7,251 nucleotides of DNA from Actinomycetota bacterium (GTDB lineage Bacteria; Actinomycetota; Acidimicrobiia; Acidimicrobiales; Ilumatobacteraceae). Positions within the stretch are counted from its first letter, which is position 1. The number at the start of each line of letters is the position of its first letter. Location of the stretch: positions 1 to 7,251 of the forward strand of contig SYDZ01000272.1 of the NCBI GenBank assembly GCA_005801025.1, in the 5' to 3' direction. The notes under the pieces were generated by a model. That model made no database searches. It worked only from the letters and a program-made list of their open reading frames with translations, and was not told where the DNA came from. The position numbers and the translations under genes are program-made. This document shows, one piece after another, positions 1 to 5,721 of this stretch.

Positions 1-523
1 AAATAATGACTGGTCGCGGCCACAGTTCATCAAGGATCTTGTTGAGGGTCTCCTGATAAAAATCTTGTTTAGCGCCATAATTGGTGCCAAGAAAAATAAC
101 GGCGACGTCAAACCCTTGAGGTAATTTTTTCTTCACGACCGCTAACCCAAGGCCAATAGGTTTGCCGACTTCGGCCTCAACTGAAACCTGCCAACCCAAA
201 GGAACTAAAGCTTCACACGCGTCATTGCTATATCGCCTTGAGAGCGTTGCCAATATTGAGTCACCGATCAACAGCAATCTTGGCCCAACAGCCTCCCCGC
301 CGACCGTGAGTTGTCGTATCCCGTCCGGAGTCGAGGATTCACTAACTGAGTTAAAACCCGTGTCGGGACTATGGTTCGGAAGTATCCCGACTCCCGGCAC
401 CGTGGCTGACACTGGACCAGTTGGCGGAGCCACATCACCAGAATCTGAACCGCACGAAATGAGTGCCAACAAAAGCCCAATGCCTGCGACAACGAGTGCG
501 TTGCGTCGTCCTGCGTGGATCAC
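1..523 (-). CDS. SGNH/GDSL-hydrolase-domain lipoprotein (partial, C-terminus beyond window)
   Basis: This is probably a membrane-anchored, cell-surface esterase or acyl-hydrolase of the SGNH superfamily; its substrate is unknown. Reading from a GTG at 523-521, 174 codons are open to the window edge. The N-terminus is a lipoprotein signal: R6-R7, a hydrophobic stretch at about 9-22, then the lipobox L-I-S-C with C24 as the lipidated cysteine. A low-complexity Pro/Ser/Thr/Gly linker (about 26-80) leads to the catalytic domain. Block I is LLIGDS (84-89, nucleophile S89), a Gly at 120 suits block II, and GTN (146-148) suits block III with N148. The block V Asp-His pair lies outside the window. 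The GTG overlaps the mscL stop as GTGA (520-523), suggesting translational coupling, with only a weak AAGG upstream. The SGNH superfamily is well supported by the order and spacing of three blocks; enzymatic activity is inferred. Confidence 0.78.
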   Translation of the reverse strand, partial: MIHAGRRNALVVAGIGLLLALISCGSDSGDVAPPTGPVSATVPGVGILPNHSPDTGFNSVSESSTPDGIRQLTVGGEAVGPRLLLIGDSILATLSRRYSNDACEALVPLGWQVSVEAEVGKPIGLGLAVVKKKLPQGFDVAVIFLGTNYGAKQDFYQETLNKILDELWPRPVII

Positions 524-930
524 TTTGCCGAACCTTGCTGGCGAATCATTGTTAGTTCCTCGTGTATCGCTGTCAAAAGAGCAACTTCAGCAGTGGGTGG
601 GGGCGCTGCCTCGGAACCAGTTGCTTTGTTATATGCCTTCAACATCAAGAACAACACGAAAGAAATTGAAACGAAGGTGACCGCCACAGTCAGAAATGCT
701 CCGAAGCGAATCTCGGCATCATTGATGTGCAAAATTAAGGCGTTGTCGAAATTCGGTTGACCAAATGGAATCGCCACGATCGGCATAATCAGGTCTTCGA
801 CGAGTGCCGTGACCAAGCCTGCGAATGTCCCACCAATCACAAAACCAACAGCAATCGCTAGAAGGTTGCCCTTGTTAATGAAGTCACGAAACTCCTTAAG
901 CAGCATGGTTCCTCGAACATTTTTCATCAT
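520..930 (-). CDS. mscL: Large-conductance mechanosensitive channel MscL
   Basis: This is a homopentameric inner-membrane channel that opens under membrane tension and releases solutes on hypo-osmotic shock. From the ATG at 930 it is 136 aa, the usual family length. The N-terminal amphipathic segment KEFRDFINKGN (12-22) is followed by TM1 (about 22-46, ending in the conserved I-M-P at 48-50), a periplasmic loop, TM2 (about 77-99), and a C-terminal helix with EVALLTAIHEEL (115-126), which matches the family's cytoplasmic bundle. By alignment from memory to E. coli MscL, G22 and G26 are kept (G29, G33), but D18 is Ala25 and V23 is Phe30. The start is uncertain. TTG at 936, ATGs at 930 and 927, and ATG at 906 (after GAGGA, and closest to the usual N-terminus) all fit. 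A TAAGAT box at 936-941 favours a leaderless start at 930 or 927. It is the first gene of a pair with the lipoprotein. Confidence 0.95.
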   Translation of the reverse strand: MMKNVRGTMLLKEFRDFINKGNLLAIAVGFVIGGTFAGLVTALVEDLIMPIVAIPFGQPNFDNALILHINDAEIRFGAFLTVAVTFVSISFVLFLMLKAYNKATGSEAAPPPTAEVALLTAIHEELTMIRQQGSAK

Positions 931-935
931 CCCCA

Positions 936-941
936 ATCTTA
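936..941 (-). promoter_or_regulatory. Candidate -10 box for mscL (leaderless)
   Basis: TAAGAT on the minus strand matches TATAAT at 4 of 6 positions and the actinobacterial TANNNT pattern. It lies 5 nt before the ATG at 930 and 8 nt before the ATG at 927, so transcription would begin at or very near the start codon. No convincing -35 was found at 16-18 bp. The call rests on position and sequence only. Confidence 0.35.
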
Positions 942-973
942 GCCTTTTGCCATCAGTCTGAGCCTGCAGACAC

Positions 974-979
974 TAATGT
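974..979 (+). promoter_or_regulatory. Candidate -10 box for the 276-aa membrane protein (leaderless)
   Basis: TAATGT fits TANNNT and lies 8 nt before the ATG at 988, with no Shine-Dalgarno sequence between them. A start site at about 986-988 would give a leaderless mRNA. No -35 at standard spacing was seen. Together with the mscL box it would make a back-to-back promoter pair in a gap of about 57 bp. Confidence 0.3.
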
Positions 980-987
980 GACGGGCG

Positions 988-1818
988 ATGGATGAACCAC
1001 TAAGCAGGCCAGCTGAACTTCTCATTGATCAAATTGATGCTCTACGTGTGCTACGCGCCGATACCGACGAGGAGAAGGGTCGACTCCTCGAACAGATCGG
1101 TGGAAAAGGCGTCGTCGAACAAGAGATGGTCTCTCAGATGTCGGCGATGAGACCCCTCAATCATCCTGAGAGATTTGAAGAAGCACATCGAATGATGATG
1201 CGTTCAATCGAGGTTCTTGACCGCAACGGACAACGTCCAGCGAAGATGCCGAGGCTTGGACCGTTGCGCCCTGTTGCACAATGGCTTGTACAACAGGTCA
1301 CCCGTTGGATTGTGCGCAGTCACCTCAATCGCGTGACATCACGGATCTGCGGTCTCTATGAAAAGCGCGAAGCCAATAGCGAATGGTCACATCTTGAACA
1401 TTCGATGTTGCGCAGGGCTCGCCTTGATGCCCGCCGTGTTCAAGCAGGCTCCGCAAATCAATCTGTTGGCCTGCCGACATTTTTACTTGGTGGAGCGGTA
1501 TTAACTTCAGTGGCAAGCGGCTTACAGAGCCTGGCGCGCTCGGCGCTTGACTCTACGATTGGAGTTATCGCACTCGGCATCGCAGTGGTCTTTGTCTTGG
1601 GTGCTTTGTCATGGGTGGCGCTTTACAGTGCGGGCGTGGCTCGTCAACGAATTCGGCTGTCCACGGACCAACCGCTCAAGGCCTTGTGGGAAACAATCGG
1701 AGCAGCAGGCAGACCGCCTCGTGATGAGAGTTACAACTTTGCGGCGTACGCGATCATTCTCCTGGTTCTCTCGTGGATCGTTATTCCACTCGCCATCTGG
1801 CTAGCAATCACTGCCTGA
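988..1818 (+). CDS. Conserved-looking hypothetical membrane protein, 276 aa
   Basis: I do not recognise a named family. The N-terminal two thirds is soluble and highly charged, with long predicted helices rich in Glu, Arg and Met (about 10-75). A basic/amphipathic region at about 92-125 contains Trp-Leu-Val and Trp-Ile-Val-Arg patterns and could lie along a membrane. A second helical, Arg-rich stretch (about 125-152) precedes hydrophobic segments at about 161-184 (weaker), 190-217 and 251-275, the last ending the protein. The likely topology is a large cytoplasmic N-domain with two or three C-terminal TM helices. There is no signal peptide, no cysteine motif and no recognisable catalytic motif. 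It starts at ATG 988 without a Shine-Dalgarno sequence. It is divergent from mscL and overlaps the exporter gene tail-to-tail. It is a credible gene because the frame stays open for 831 bp, the membrane segments are coherent, and it fills the gap between neighbours exactly. Confidence 0.8.
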   Translation: MDEPLSRPAELLIDQIDALRVLRADTDEEKGRLLEQIGGKGVVEQEMVSQMSAMRPLNHPERFEEAHRMMMRSIEVLDRNGQRPAKMPRLGPLRPVAQWLVQQVTRWIVRSHLNRVTSRICGLYEKREANSEWSHLEHSMLRRARLDARRVQAGSANQSVGLPTFLLGGAVLTSVASGLQSLARSALDSTIGVIALGIAVVFVLGALSWVALYSAGVARQRIRLSTDQPLKALWETIGAAGRPPRDESYNFAAYAIILLVLSWIVIPLAIWLAITA

Positions 1819-3094
1819 TCTCATCGCCATGTCCTTCTAGATCTTCAAAGCGATCAACATTGCGCAAGGTCGGGAAGAAAATTGAATACATTGCCACGAC
1901 TCCGAGAGTGGCGATACCACCGCCGATGACTGCGGTCTGGGTTCCAAATGCTTGGGCGGCTACACCGCTTTCAAAGGCTCCCAATTCATTACTCGCTCCG
2001 ATGAAAACGTTTTCCACTGCCATCACTCGCCCGCGTTTGTCATCGGGTGTCACAAGAGGTACCAAGGTGCCACGGATATAGACACTGATCATGTCTGCCC
2101 CAGCAAGGATCACTAAGGCCACGAAAGCCACAAAGTATGAAGTTGTCACGCCTAGAACCACCGTGGCGATGCCGAACAGCCCCACGACAAAAAGTAACGT
2201 ACGACCTACTTTGCGAGTGACTGGACGAGATGCCAATATCACTGCCATGATCGCTGCCCCGATACCTGGAGCGGCACGCAACCATCCATATGCCACGTCT
2301 CCAACATGTAAACGATCCTCGGCGATTGCCGGCAACAGAGCTACTGCTCCGCCGAAGAGAACGGCGAACAGATCAAGTGAAATAGCAGCCAGCAAAATTG
2401 GTGTTTTCCGAATAAAACGCAAACCCGCGAGGGCCGTGTGCAATGAAACTTTTTCTGCAGGATCTATGGGCTGATTTTTCAAAAATGGTCGAGCAATCTT
2501 GACGGACAATAGAAAGACCACGCCGGTCCCAATGAGAAATGCTGATACGAAATAAGCCAGCGCAGGACTACTGGCATAGATGAGTCCACCACTTGCAGGT
2601 CCGATAATCGCCGCCGAAGTCCAGGTTGCAGAATACAAAGCAATCGTGCGCGGTAGCGCTCCGTCGGGAGCGACCATGGGTGGTAACGAGCGAACAGACG
2701 GTGCGGCGAAGGCTCTGAAGGTTCCGAACAGTACGGCAATCACAAACAATGGCCACACGGCTGTCGGGTCTGACAAAGCATAAAGACCAAGGAGAACCGA
2801 ACATAAAAGCTCACCAGCAATAGCAATTGAGCCAATGATTTTACGATTGAAGCGATCAGCCACCGAGCCGGTCACCAAAACTAAAAACGCCGCTGGCAAG
2901 AACTCTGCCAAACCCAACAGACCAATATCTAATTCGCGACCTGTGATGTCATAGACCTGTTTCCCCAAAACGGTGGCCTGCAACATGATGCCGGACGACG
3001 TGAAAATACTAGAGCCCAACAAATTGCGCACTGGACCCACGCGCAACAGTTGACGGGTACTTTGTACGGGATTTGTTATGTTTGATTCGGACAC
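1808..3094 (-). CDS. MFS transporter, EntS/MFS_3-type exporter
   Basis: This is a 428-aa, 12-helix major facilitator superfamily permease. It resembles the branch containing the enterobactin exporter EntS and related drug/metabolite exporters (MFS_3 type), so proton-driven efflux of a small molecule is the likely role; the substrate is unknown. The motif A signature G-S-V-A-D-R-F-N-R-K lies at 76-85 in the first cytoplasmic loop (D80, R81, R84). A second-half counterpart, T-P-D-D-K-R-G-R-V (349-357), precedes helix 11. Two acidic residues, E370 and E375, sit in the following membrane segment within a sequence I recall as typical of one MFS subgroup. The central cytoplasmic loop is at about 200-225. 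The start is a GTG at 3094-3092, with no clear Shine-Dalgarno sequence. The 3' end overlaps the convergent membrane protein gene by 11 bp. It is divergently paired with the amidase, so co-regulation is plausible but unproven. Confidence 0.9.
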   Translation of the reverse strand: MSESNITNPVQSTRQLLRVGPVRNLLGSSIFTSSGIMLQATVLGKQVYDITGRELDIGLLGLAEFLPAAFLVLVTGSVADRFNRKIIGSIAIAGELLCSVLLGLYALSDPTAVWPLFVIAVLFGTFRAFAAPSVRSLPPMVAPDGALPRTIALYSATWTSAAIIGPASGGLIYASSPALAYFVSAFLIGTGVVFLLSVKIARPFLKNQPIDPAEKVSLHTALAGLRFIRKTPILLAAISLDLFAVLFGGAVALLPAIAEDRLHVGDVAYGWLRAAPGIGAAIMAVILASRPVTRKVGRTLLFVVGLFGIATVVLGVTTSYFVAFVALVILAGADMISVYIRGTLVPLVTPDDKRGRVMAVENVFIGASNELGAFESGVAAQAFGTQTAVIGGGIATLGVVAMYSIFFPTLRNVDRFEDLEGHGDEIRQ

Positions 3095-3102
3095 AGGATA
3101 AT
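3073..3102 (+). promoter_or_regulatory. Candidate sigma-70-type promoter of the amidase gene
   Basis: A -35-like TTGTTA (3073-3078, 4 of 6 to TTGACA) and a -10-like GATAAT (3097-3102, 5 of 6 to TATAAT) are separated by 18 bp. The predicted start near 3109 would leave a leader of about 25 nt before the ATG at 3134, and no Shine-Dalgarno sequence is evident in it. The -35 lies inside the first codons of the divergent exporter gene, so the two promoters would overlap. This is the best-formed promoter in the window. Confidence 0.45.
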
Positions 3103-3108
3103 TACCCT
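3095..3108. promoter_or_regulatory. Near-palindrome in exporter/amidase divergent promoter, candidate operator
   Basis: AGGaTAATTAcCCT is symmetric at 12 of 14 positions (lower case marks the single mismatched pair) and is centred on the palindrome TAATTA. It covers the amidase -10 candidate and lies immediately before the exporter's GTG start at 3094, so a dimeric repressor bound here could block both genes. Its short length and A/T-rich core mean chance is possible. No regulator gene is encoded nearby in the window. Confidence 0.35.
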
Positions 3109-3133
3109 AGCCAAACCTGCTAAGACCTTCTCT

Positions 3134-4573
3134 ATGACTTCACTCGCTGATGAAACCCGTTGGCTTGATGCAACCGCTCAAGCCGAACTCATTGCCTCTC
3201 GGAAAATCTCACCATTGGAGATGGTCAACGCCGCCATTGAACGCATCGAACGCTACGACGACGCCCTGAACGCTCTCACCTATCGCTGGTTTGATTCGGC
3301 ACGTGCTCTTGCTGCTTCCCAAGATCTGCCGCAGGGTCCGTTGCTCGGTGTGCCATTTCTACTCAAAGATCTTTACGCTGCAGAGGCTGGCAAACCGCTC
3401 AGCAACGGCAACAAGGCGTACAAGGCGGCCAACTATGTATCGTCTGAAGATACGACGTTGGTTGGGCGTTATAAGGCTGCAGGACTCATCACTCTTGGAC
3501 GTACAAATAGCCCTGAACTCGGCAGCGTTCCGATTACTGAACCCGAGGCATGGGGACCGACGCGCAACCCTTGGGATCTTTCACGTACTTCAGGTGGGTC
3601 AAGTGGTGGATCTGCGGCTGCGGTGGCATCGGGAATGGTGGCGATTGCTCACGCTAGTGATGGTGGTGGATCGATTCGAATCCCGGCTTCATGTTGCGGA
3701 TTGGTTGGATTGAAAATTTCACAGGGTCGTATCTCTATGGGCCCTGCACGCGATGAGAGCAACCTCGGAGTTGAACATTGTGTGAGTCGAAGTGTGCGCG
3801 ATACCGCACTGCTCTTAGATGCCACACATGGGCCTGGAGTCGGCGATGTAATCATTGCAGCGGCGCCTATTCGTCCTTATGTGCAAGAAGTTGGTGCCGA
3901 CCCTGGTCGATTGCGAATCGGTCTACTTGATCACAACCCACGCGGTGGTGACACACACCCCGACTGTGTTGAAGGGGTGCGACAAACCGCCAAACTCTTG
4001 GAATCTCTTGGGCATCATGTCGAGCAAGGTTGGCCAGAAGTCTTATCGGATACCACAGTAGGTAGCACCTTCGGCGTGTTGTGGAGCACCAATATGGGAA
4101 CCGCCGTCCGACGCTTCGGCGAAGCCTTGGGTCGCCCAATGACCATTGACGACATTGAAGCAATGAACTGGGCCCAAGCCGAATTCGCAAAGGGTCTTAA
4201 CGGCGTTGACTTTGCCCTGGCGCAATCTGCGTCAATCAAATTTCGCCGTGCTGTTCAATCTTGGTGGACTCAAGGGTGGGACCTGTTACTGACACCGACG
4301 CTCGCTAGCCCGCCATTAGCCGTCGGTTCAATGCCCAACAATGCCGCCAACCCGATGGCGCCGTTACGCGTTTCGAGTGAATGGATTACCTTTACTTCAC
4401 AATTCAACATGAGTGGGCAACCCGCAATCAGCCTGCCGTTGCATCGCACTGCAGAAGGTCTTCCCGTTGGCATGCAACTTGTGGCCGCCTACGGTCGAGA
4501 AGACTTACTCATTCGAGTTGCGTCTCAGATTGAACAAGTAACTCCTTGGGCTCACCTCACACCCAGTTTGTGA
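3134..4573 (+). CDS. Amidase-signature family hydrolase, NylA-like (6-aminohexanoate cyclic-dimer hydrolase-like)
   Basis: This cytoplasmic amide hydrolase uses the Ser-cisSer-Lys triad of the amidase signature family. In its 479 aa I see the catalytic Lys K78 in LLKDL, the Gly/Ser-rich GGSSGGS (154-160) with cis-Ser S156, and nucleophile S180 in D-G-G-G-S-I-R. The 24-residue spacing between the serines matches fatty-acid amide hydrolase. From memory the sequence resembles NylA at many points: D-A-T-A-Q-A-E-L (12-19), T-E-P-E-A-W-G (135-141), R-N-P-W (144-147), F-T-S-Q-F-N (420-425), and an ending of A-S-Q-I-E before the C-terminus. The NylA position recalled as Cys316 seems to be Met321 here, so nylon-dimer activity should not be assumed. 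No gatB or gatC lies beside it, arguing against GatA. The start at ATG 3134 aligns with the NylA N-terminus. The gene is convergent with DUF952, and the two stop codons abut. The family call is firm; the substrate is unknown. Confidence 0.93.
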   Translation: MTSLADETRWLDATAQAELIASRKISPLEMVNAAIERIERYDDALNALTYRWFDSARALAASQDLPQGPLLGVPFLLKDLYAAEAGKPLSNGNKAYKAANYVSSEDTTLVGRYKAAGLITLGRTNSPELGSVPITEPEAWGPTRNPWDLSRTSGGSSGGSAAAVASGMVAIAHASDGGGSIRIPASCCGLVGLKISQGRISMGPARDESNLGVEHCVSRSVRDTALLLDATHGPGVGDVIIAAAPIRPYVQEVGADPGRLRIGLLDHNPRGGDTHPDCVEGVRQTAKLLESLGHHVEQGWPEVLSDTTVGSTFGVLWSTNMGTAVRRFGEALGRPMTIDDIEAMNWAQAEFAKGLNGVDFALAQSASIKFRRAVQSWWTQGWDLLLTPTLASPPLAVGSMPNNAANPMAPLRVSSEWITFTSQFNMSGQPAISLPLHRTAEGLPVGMQLVAAYGREDLLIRVASQIEQVTPWAHLTPSL

Positions 4574-4888
4574 TCAGTCAATATTTCTTTCACCTATCAC
4601 CGCTGAAATTTCCAGACATCCATAAATGTGTGGAAACTCTTCAGGAGCAGCACCTAAGCGTTCCACCACGACCTTGCTACTCAACAGGGATTCATCAATT
4701 TCTAATAAAACAAGTTGGTCATCGGAGAGATCAGCATAAAAGCGATCTCGCACACCTCGCCATTGACTTTCAAAACTGCAATGGGTGTATCCCTCGCGGG
4801 CAGACGTCACACCACGAGTTGACCAGATGTACTCCCCTGTCAATTTCGCGGTTTCCCAATCAGAACGAACTGCCAAATGAAGAATCAC
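4574..4888 (-). CDS. DUF952 family protein
   Basis: This is a small soluble protein, 104 aa from a GTG at 4888, of the DUF952 family, whose biochemical role is not established. Typical features, numbered from the GTG, are I-L-H at the N-terminus (H4), S-D-W-E (9-12), G-E-Y (18-20), the family hallmark E-G-Y-T-H-C-S (32-38), L-V-L-L-E-I-D (59-65), and F-P-H-I-Y-G (85-90). I chose the GTG because family members begin right before the I-x-H strand and because it overlaps the SDR stop as GTGA (4885-4888). An in-frame ATG at 4900 would add four residues and overlap the SDR by 16 bp. It is the second gene of an SDR-DUF952 unit. I recall that DUF952 structures have been compared with the ADP-ribosyltransferase fold; this is not certain and no activity is claimed. 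Confidence 0.88.
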   Translation of the reverse strand: MILHLAVRSDWETAKLTGEYIWSTRGVTSAREGYTHCSFESQWRGVRDRFYADLSDDQLVLLEIDESLLSSKVVVERLGAAPEEFPHIYGCLEISAVIGERNID

Positions 4889-5661
4889 CGTGCAGTCCAT
4901 CCACCATCAACAACAATCTGCTGACCTGTCATAAATGAACAGGCATCAGATGCCAATAACAATAAGGCGCCATCAAGTTCTTGCAGTTCGCCCATTCTCG
5001 GAATCGGCGAGTTTTGCTTGAGGAAATTCATGCTGGCCTCATCGTCCATTGCCACAGTCATCTCCGAAGGAAACCAACCGGGACATAATGAATTTACTTT
5101 GATATTTCGGCGTGCCCACTGCAATCCAAGTTCTCGCGTCAAATTGAGCACGGCTCCCTTTGACGCGCAGTAGTGCGCCTGCTTGACCGGACTTGAGCCA
5201 ACGATTCCAAACATTGAGGCGATGTTGACAATGTTTCCCCCACCGGCCTCCTTCATGTATGGAGCGCATAATTTTGAGAGATGCCAGATGGCAGTCACAT
5301 TGACTTCCATTGCTGTGCGAAATGTTTCAAGATCCTCCTCTTCAACAGCAACTTTGTGGCCAACACCGGCGTTATTTACAAGAATCCTTGGGGTTCCAAC
5401 TTGTCGCACAGTTTCAGCGATCAATCTCTCGCGATCAGTGGCTTCGTTGAGATCAGTCGCAATGACAATTGACCCGGGCAACTCGTGCATTAAGGCTTGC
5501 AAACGCTCAACTCGTCGCGCCGCTAGCACCACAGTTGCTCCAGCAGCGTGCAAAGTGCGCGCGAAGTGCGTACCGAGACCCGACGAGGCACCGGTGACGA
5601 TAGCAACTCGACCGTCAAGCCGAAACACCGACAGAGGATTATGATTCAATACTTTGTTCAT
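4885..5661 (-). CDS. SDR family NAD(P)-dependent oxidoreductase
   Basis: This is a classical short-chain dehydrogenase/reductase of 258 aa, normal for the family, expected to interconvert a carbonyl and an alcohol using NAD(P)(H). The Rossmann nucleotide-binding motif TGASSGLG is at 23-30, D70-L71 contacts the adenine region, and N-N-A-G is at 96-99. The catalytic tetrad is N121, S149, Y164 and K168 (Y-C-A-S-K). P194-G195 follows the active site, and the C-terminal strand V-V-D-G-G is at 250-254. The end of beta-2 reads A-A-R-R (47-50) with no acidic residue, which suggests a preference for NADP(H). The start at ATG 5661 is supported by a TAACCT box 6 nt upstream, indicating a leaderless mRNA. 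It is followed by DUF952 with a 4-bp overlap and is divergent from the alpha/beta hydrolase. The substrate cannot be read from the sequence. Confidence 0.93.
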   Translation of the reverse strand: MNKVLNHNPLSVFRLDGRVAIVTGASSGLGTHFARTLHAAGATVVLAARRVERLQALMHELPGSIVIATDLNEATDRERLIAETVRQVGTPRILVNNAGVGHKVAVEEEDLETFRTAMEVNVTAIWHLSKLCAPYMKEAGGGNIVNIASMFGIVGSSPVKQAHYCASKGAVLNLTRELGLQWARRNIKVNSLCPGWFPSEMTVAMDDEASMNFLKQNSPIPRMGELQELDGALLLLASDACSFMTGQQIVVDGGWTAR

Positions 5662-5667
5662 GCTCTC

Positions 5668-5673
5668 AGGTTA
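5668..5673 (-). promoter_or_regulatory. Candidate -10 box for the SDR-DUF952 unit (leaderless)
   Basis: TAACCT on the minus strand fits TANNNT and ends 6 nt before the ATG at 5661, the spacing expected when transcription begins at the start codon itself. No Shine-Dalgarno sequence lies between. No strong -35 was found. Confidence 0.4.
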
Positions 5674-5680
5674 GGGCGAT

Positions 5681-5709
5681 CACAAGTTTCTTAAAGCATT
5701 CATCTTGTG
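5681..5709. repeat. Inverted repeat CACAAG-N17-CTTGTG between divergent operons, candidate operator
   Basis: The arms CACAAG (5681-5686) and CTTGTG (5704-5709) are exact reverse complements. They are 23 bp apart start to start, about two helical turns, and nearly centred in the 60-bp gap between the SDR and the hydrolase, with each gene's -10 candidate outside an arm. A shared dimeric regulator is possible, but 6-bp arms can arise by chance. Confidence 0.3.
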
Positions 5710-5716
5710 TCATAGT
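5708..5716 (+). promoter_or_regulatory. Candidate extended -10 for the hydrolase-LLM unit (leaderless)
   Basis: TGT-CATAGT combines a TGn extension with a hexamer matching TATAAT at 4 of 6 positions. It ends 5 nt before the ATG at 5722, with no Shine-Dalgarno sequence in between, which would place the transcript start at or next to the start codon. It overlaps the right arm of the nearby inverted repeat. Confidence 0.35.
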
Positions 5717-5721
5717 GAGCA

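Noticed and set aside
162..680. Plus-strand open frame of 172 codons
   Set aside because: It lies antisense to the SGNH lipoprotein and the 3' part of mscL, both with clear family motifs. Its product is Ser/Pro/Thr-rich with no domain pattern.
956..971. Inverted repeat GTCTG-N6-CAGAC in the mscL divergent region
   Set aside because: The arms are only 5 bp and do not extend inward or outward, so this is not distinguishable from chance.
1785..1802. GCCA-TC-TGGC hairpin near the 3' end of the 276-aa gene
   Set aside because: The stem is 4 bp with a 2-nt loop and no U-tract, too weak for an intrinsic terminator.
3291..3713. Plus-strand open frame of 140 codons inside the amidase
   Set aside because: It is out of frame within a gene whose catalytic residues are intact, and its Arg/Leu-rich composition is typical of a frame shadow.
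3134..4573. GatA subunit of the Glu/Asp-tRNA amidotransferase
   Set aside because: No gatB or gatC is adjacent, and the segments around the triad and C-terminus resemble NylA-type amidases more.
4546..4938. Plus-strand open frame of 130 codons
   Set aside because: It is antisense to the whole DUF952 gene, which has strong family motifs, and it has no start signal of its own.
5183..5644. Plus-strand open frame of 153 codons
   Set aside because: It is antisense to the SDR Rossmann domain and looks like a codon-pattern shadow.
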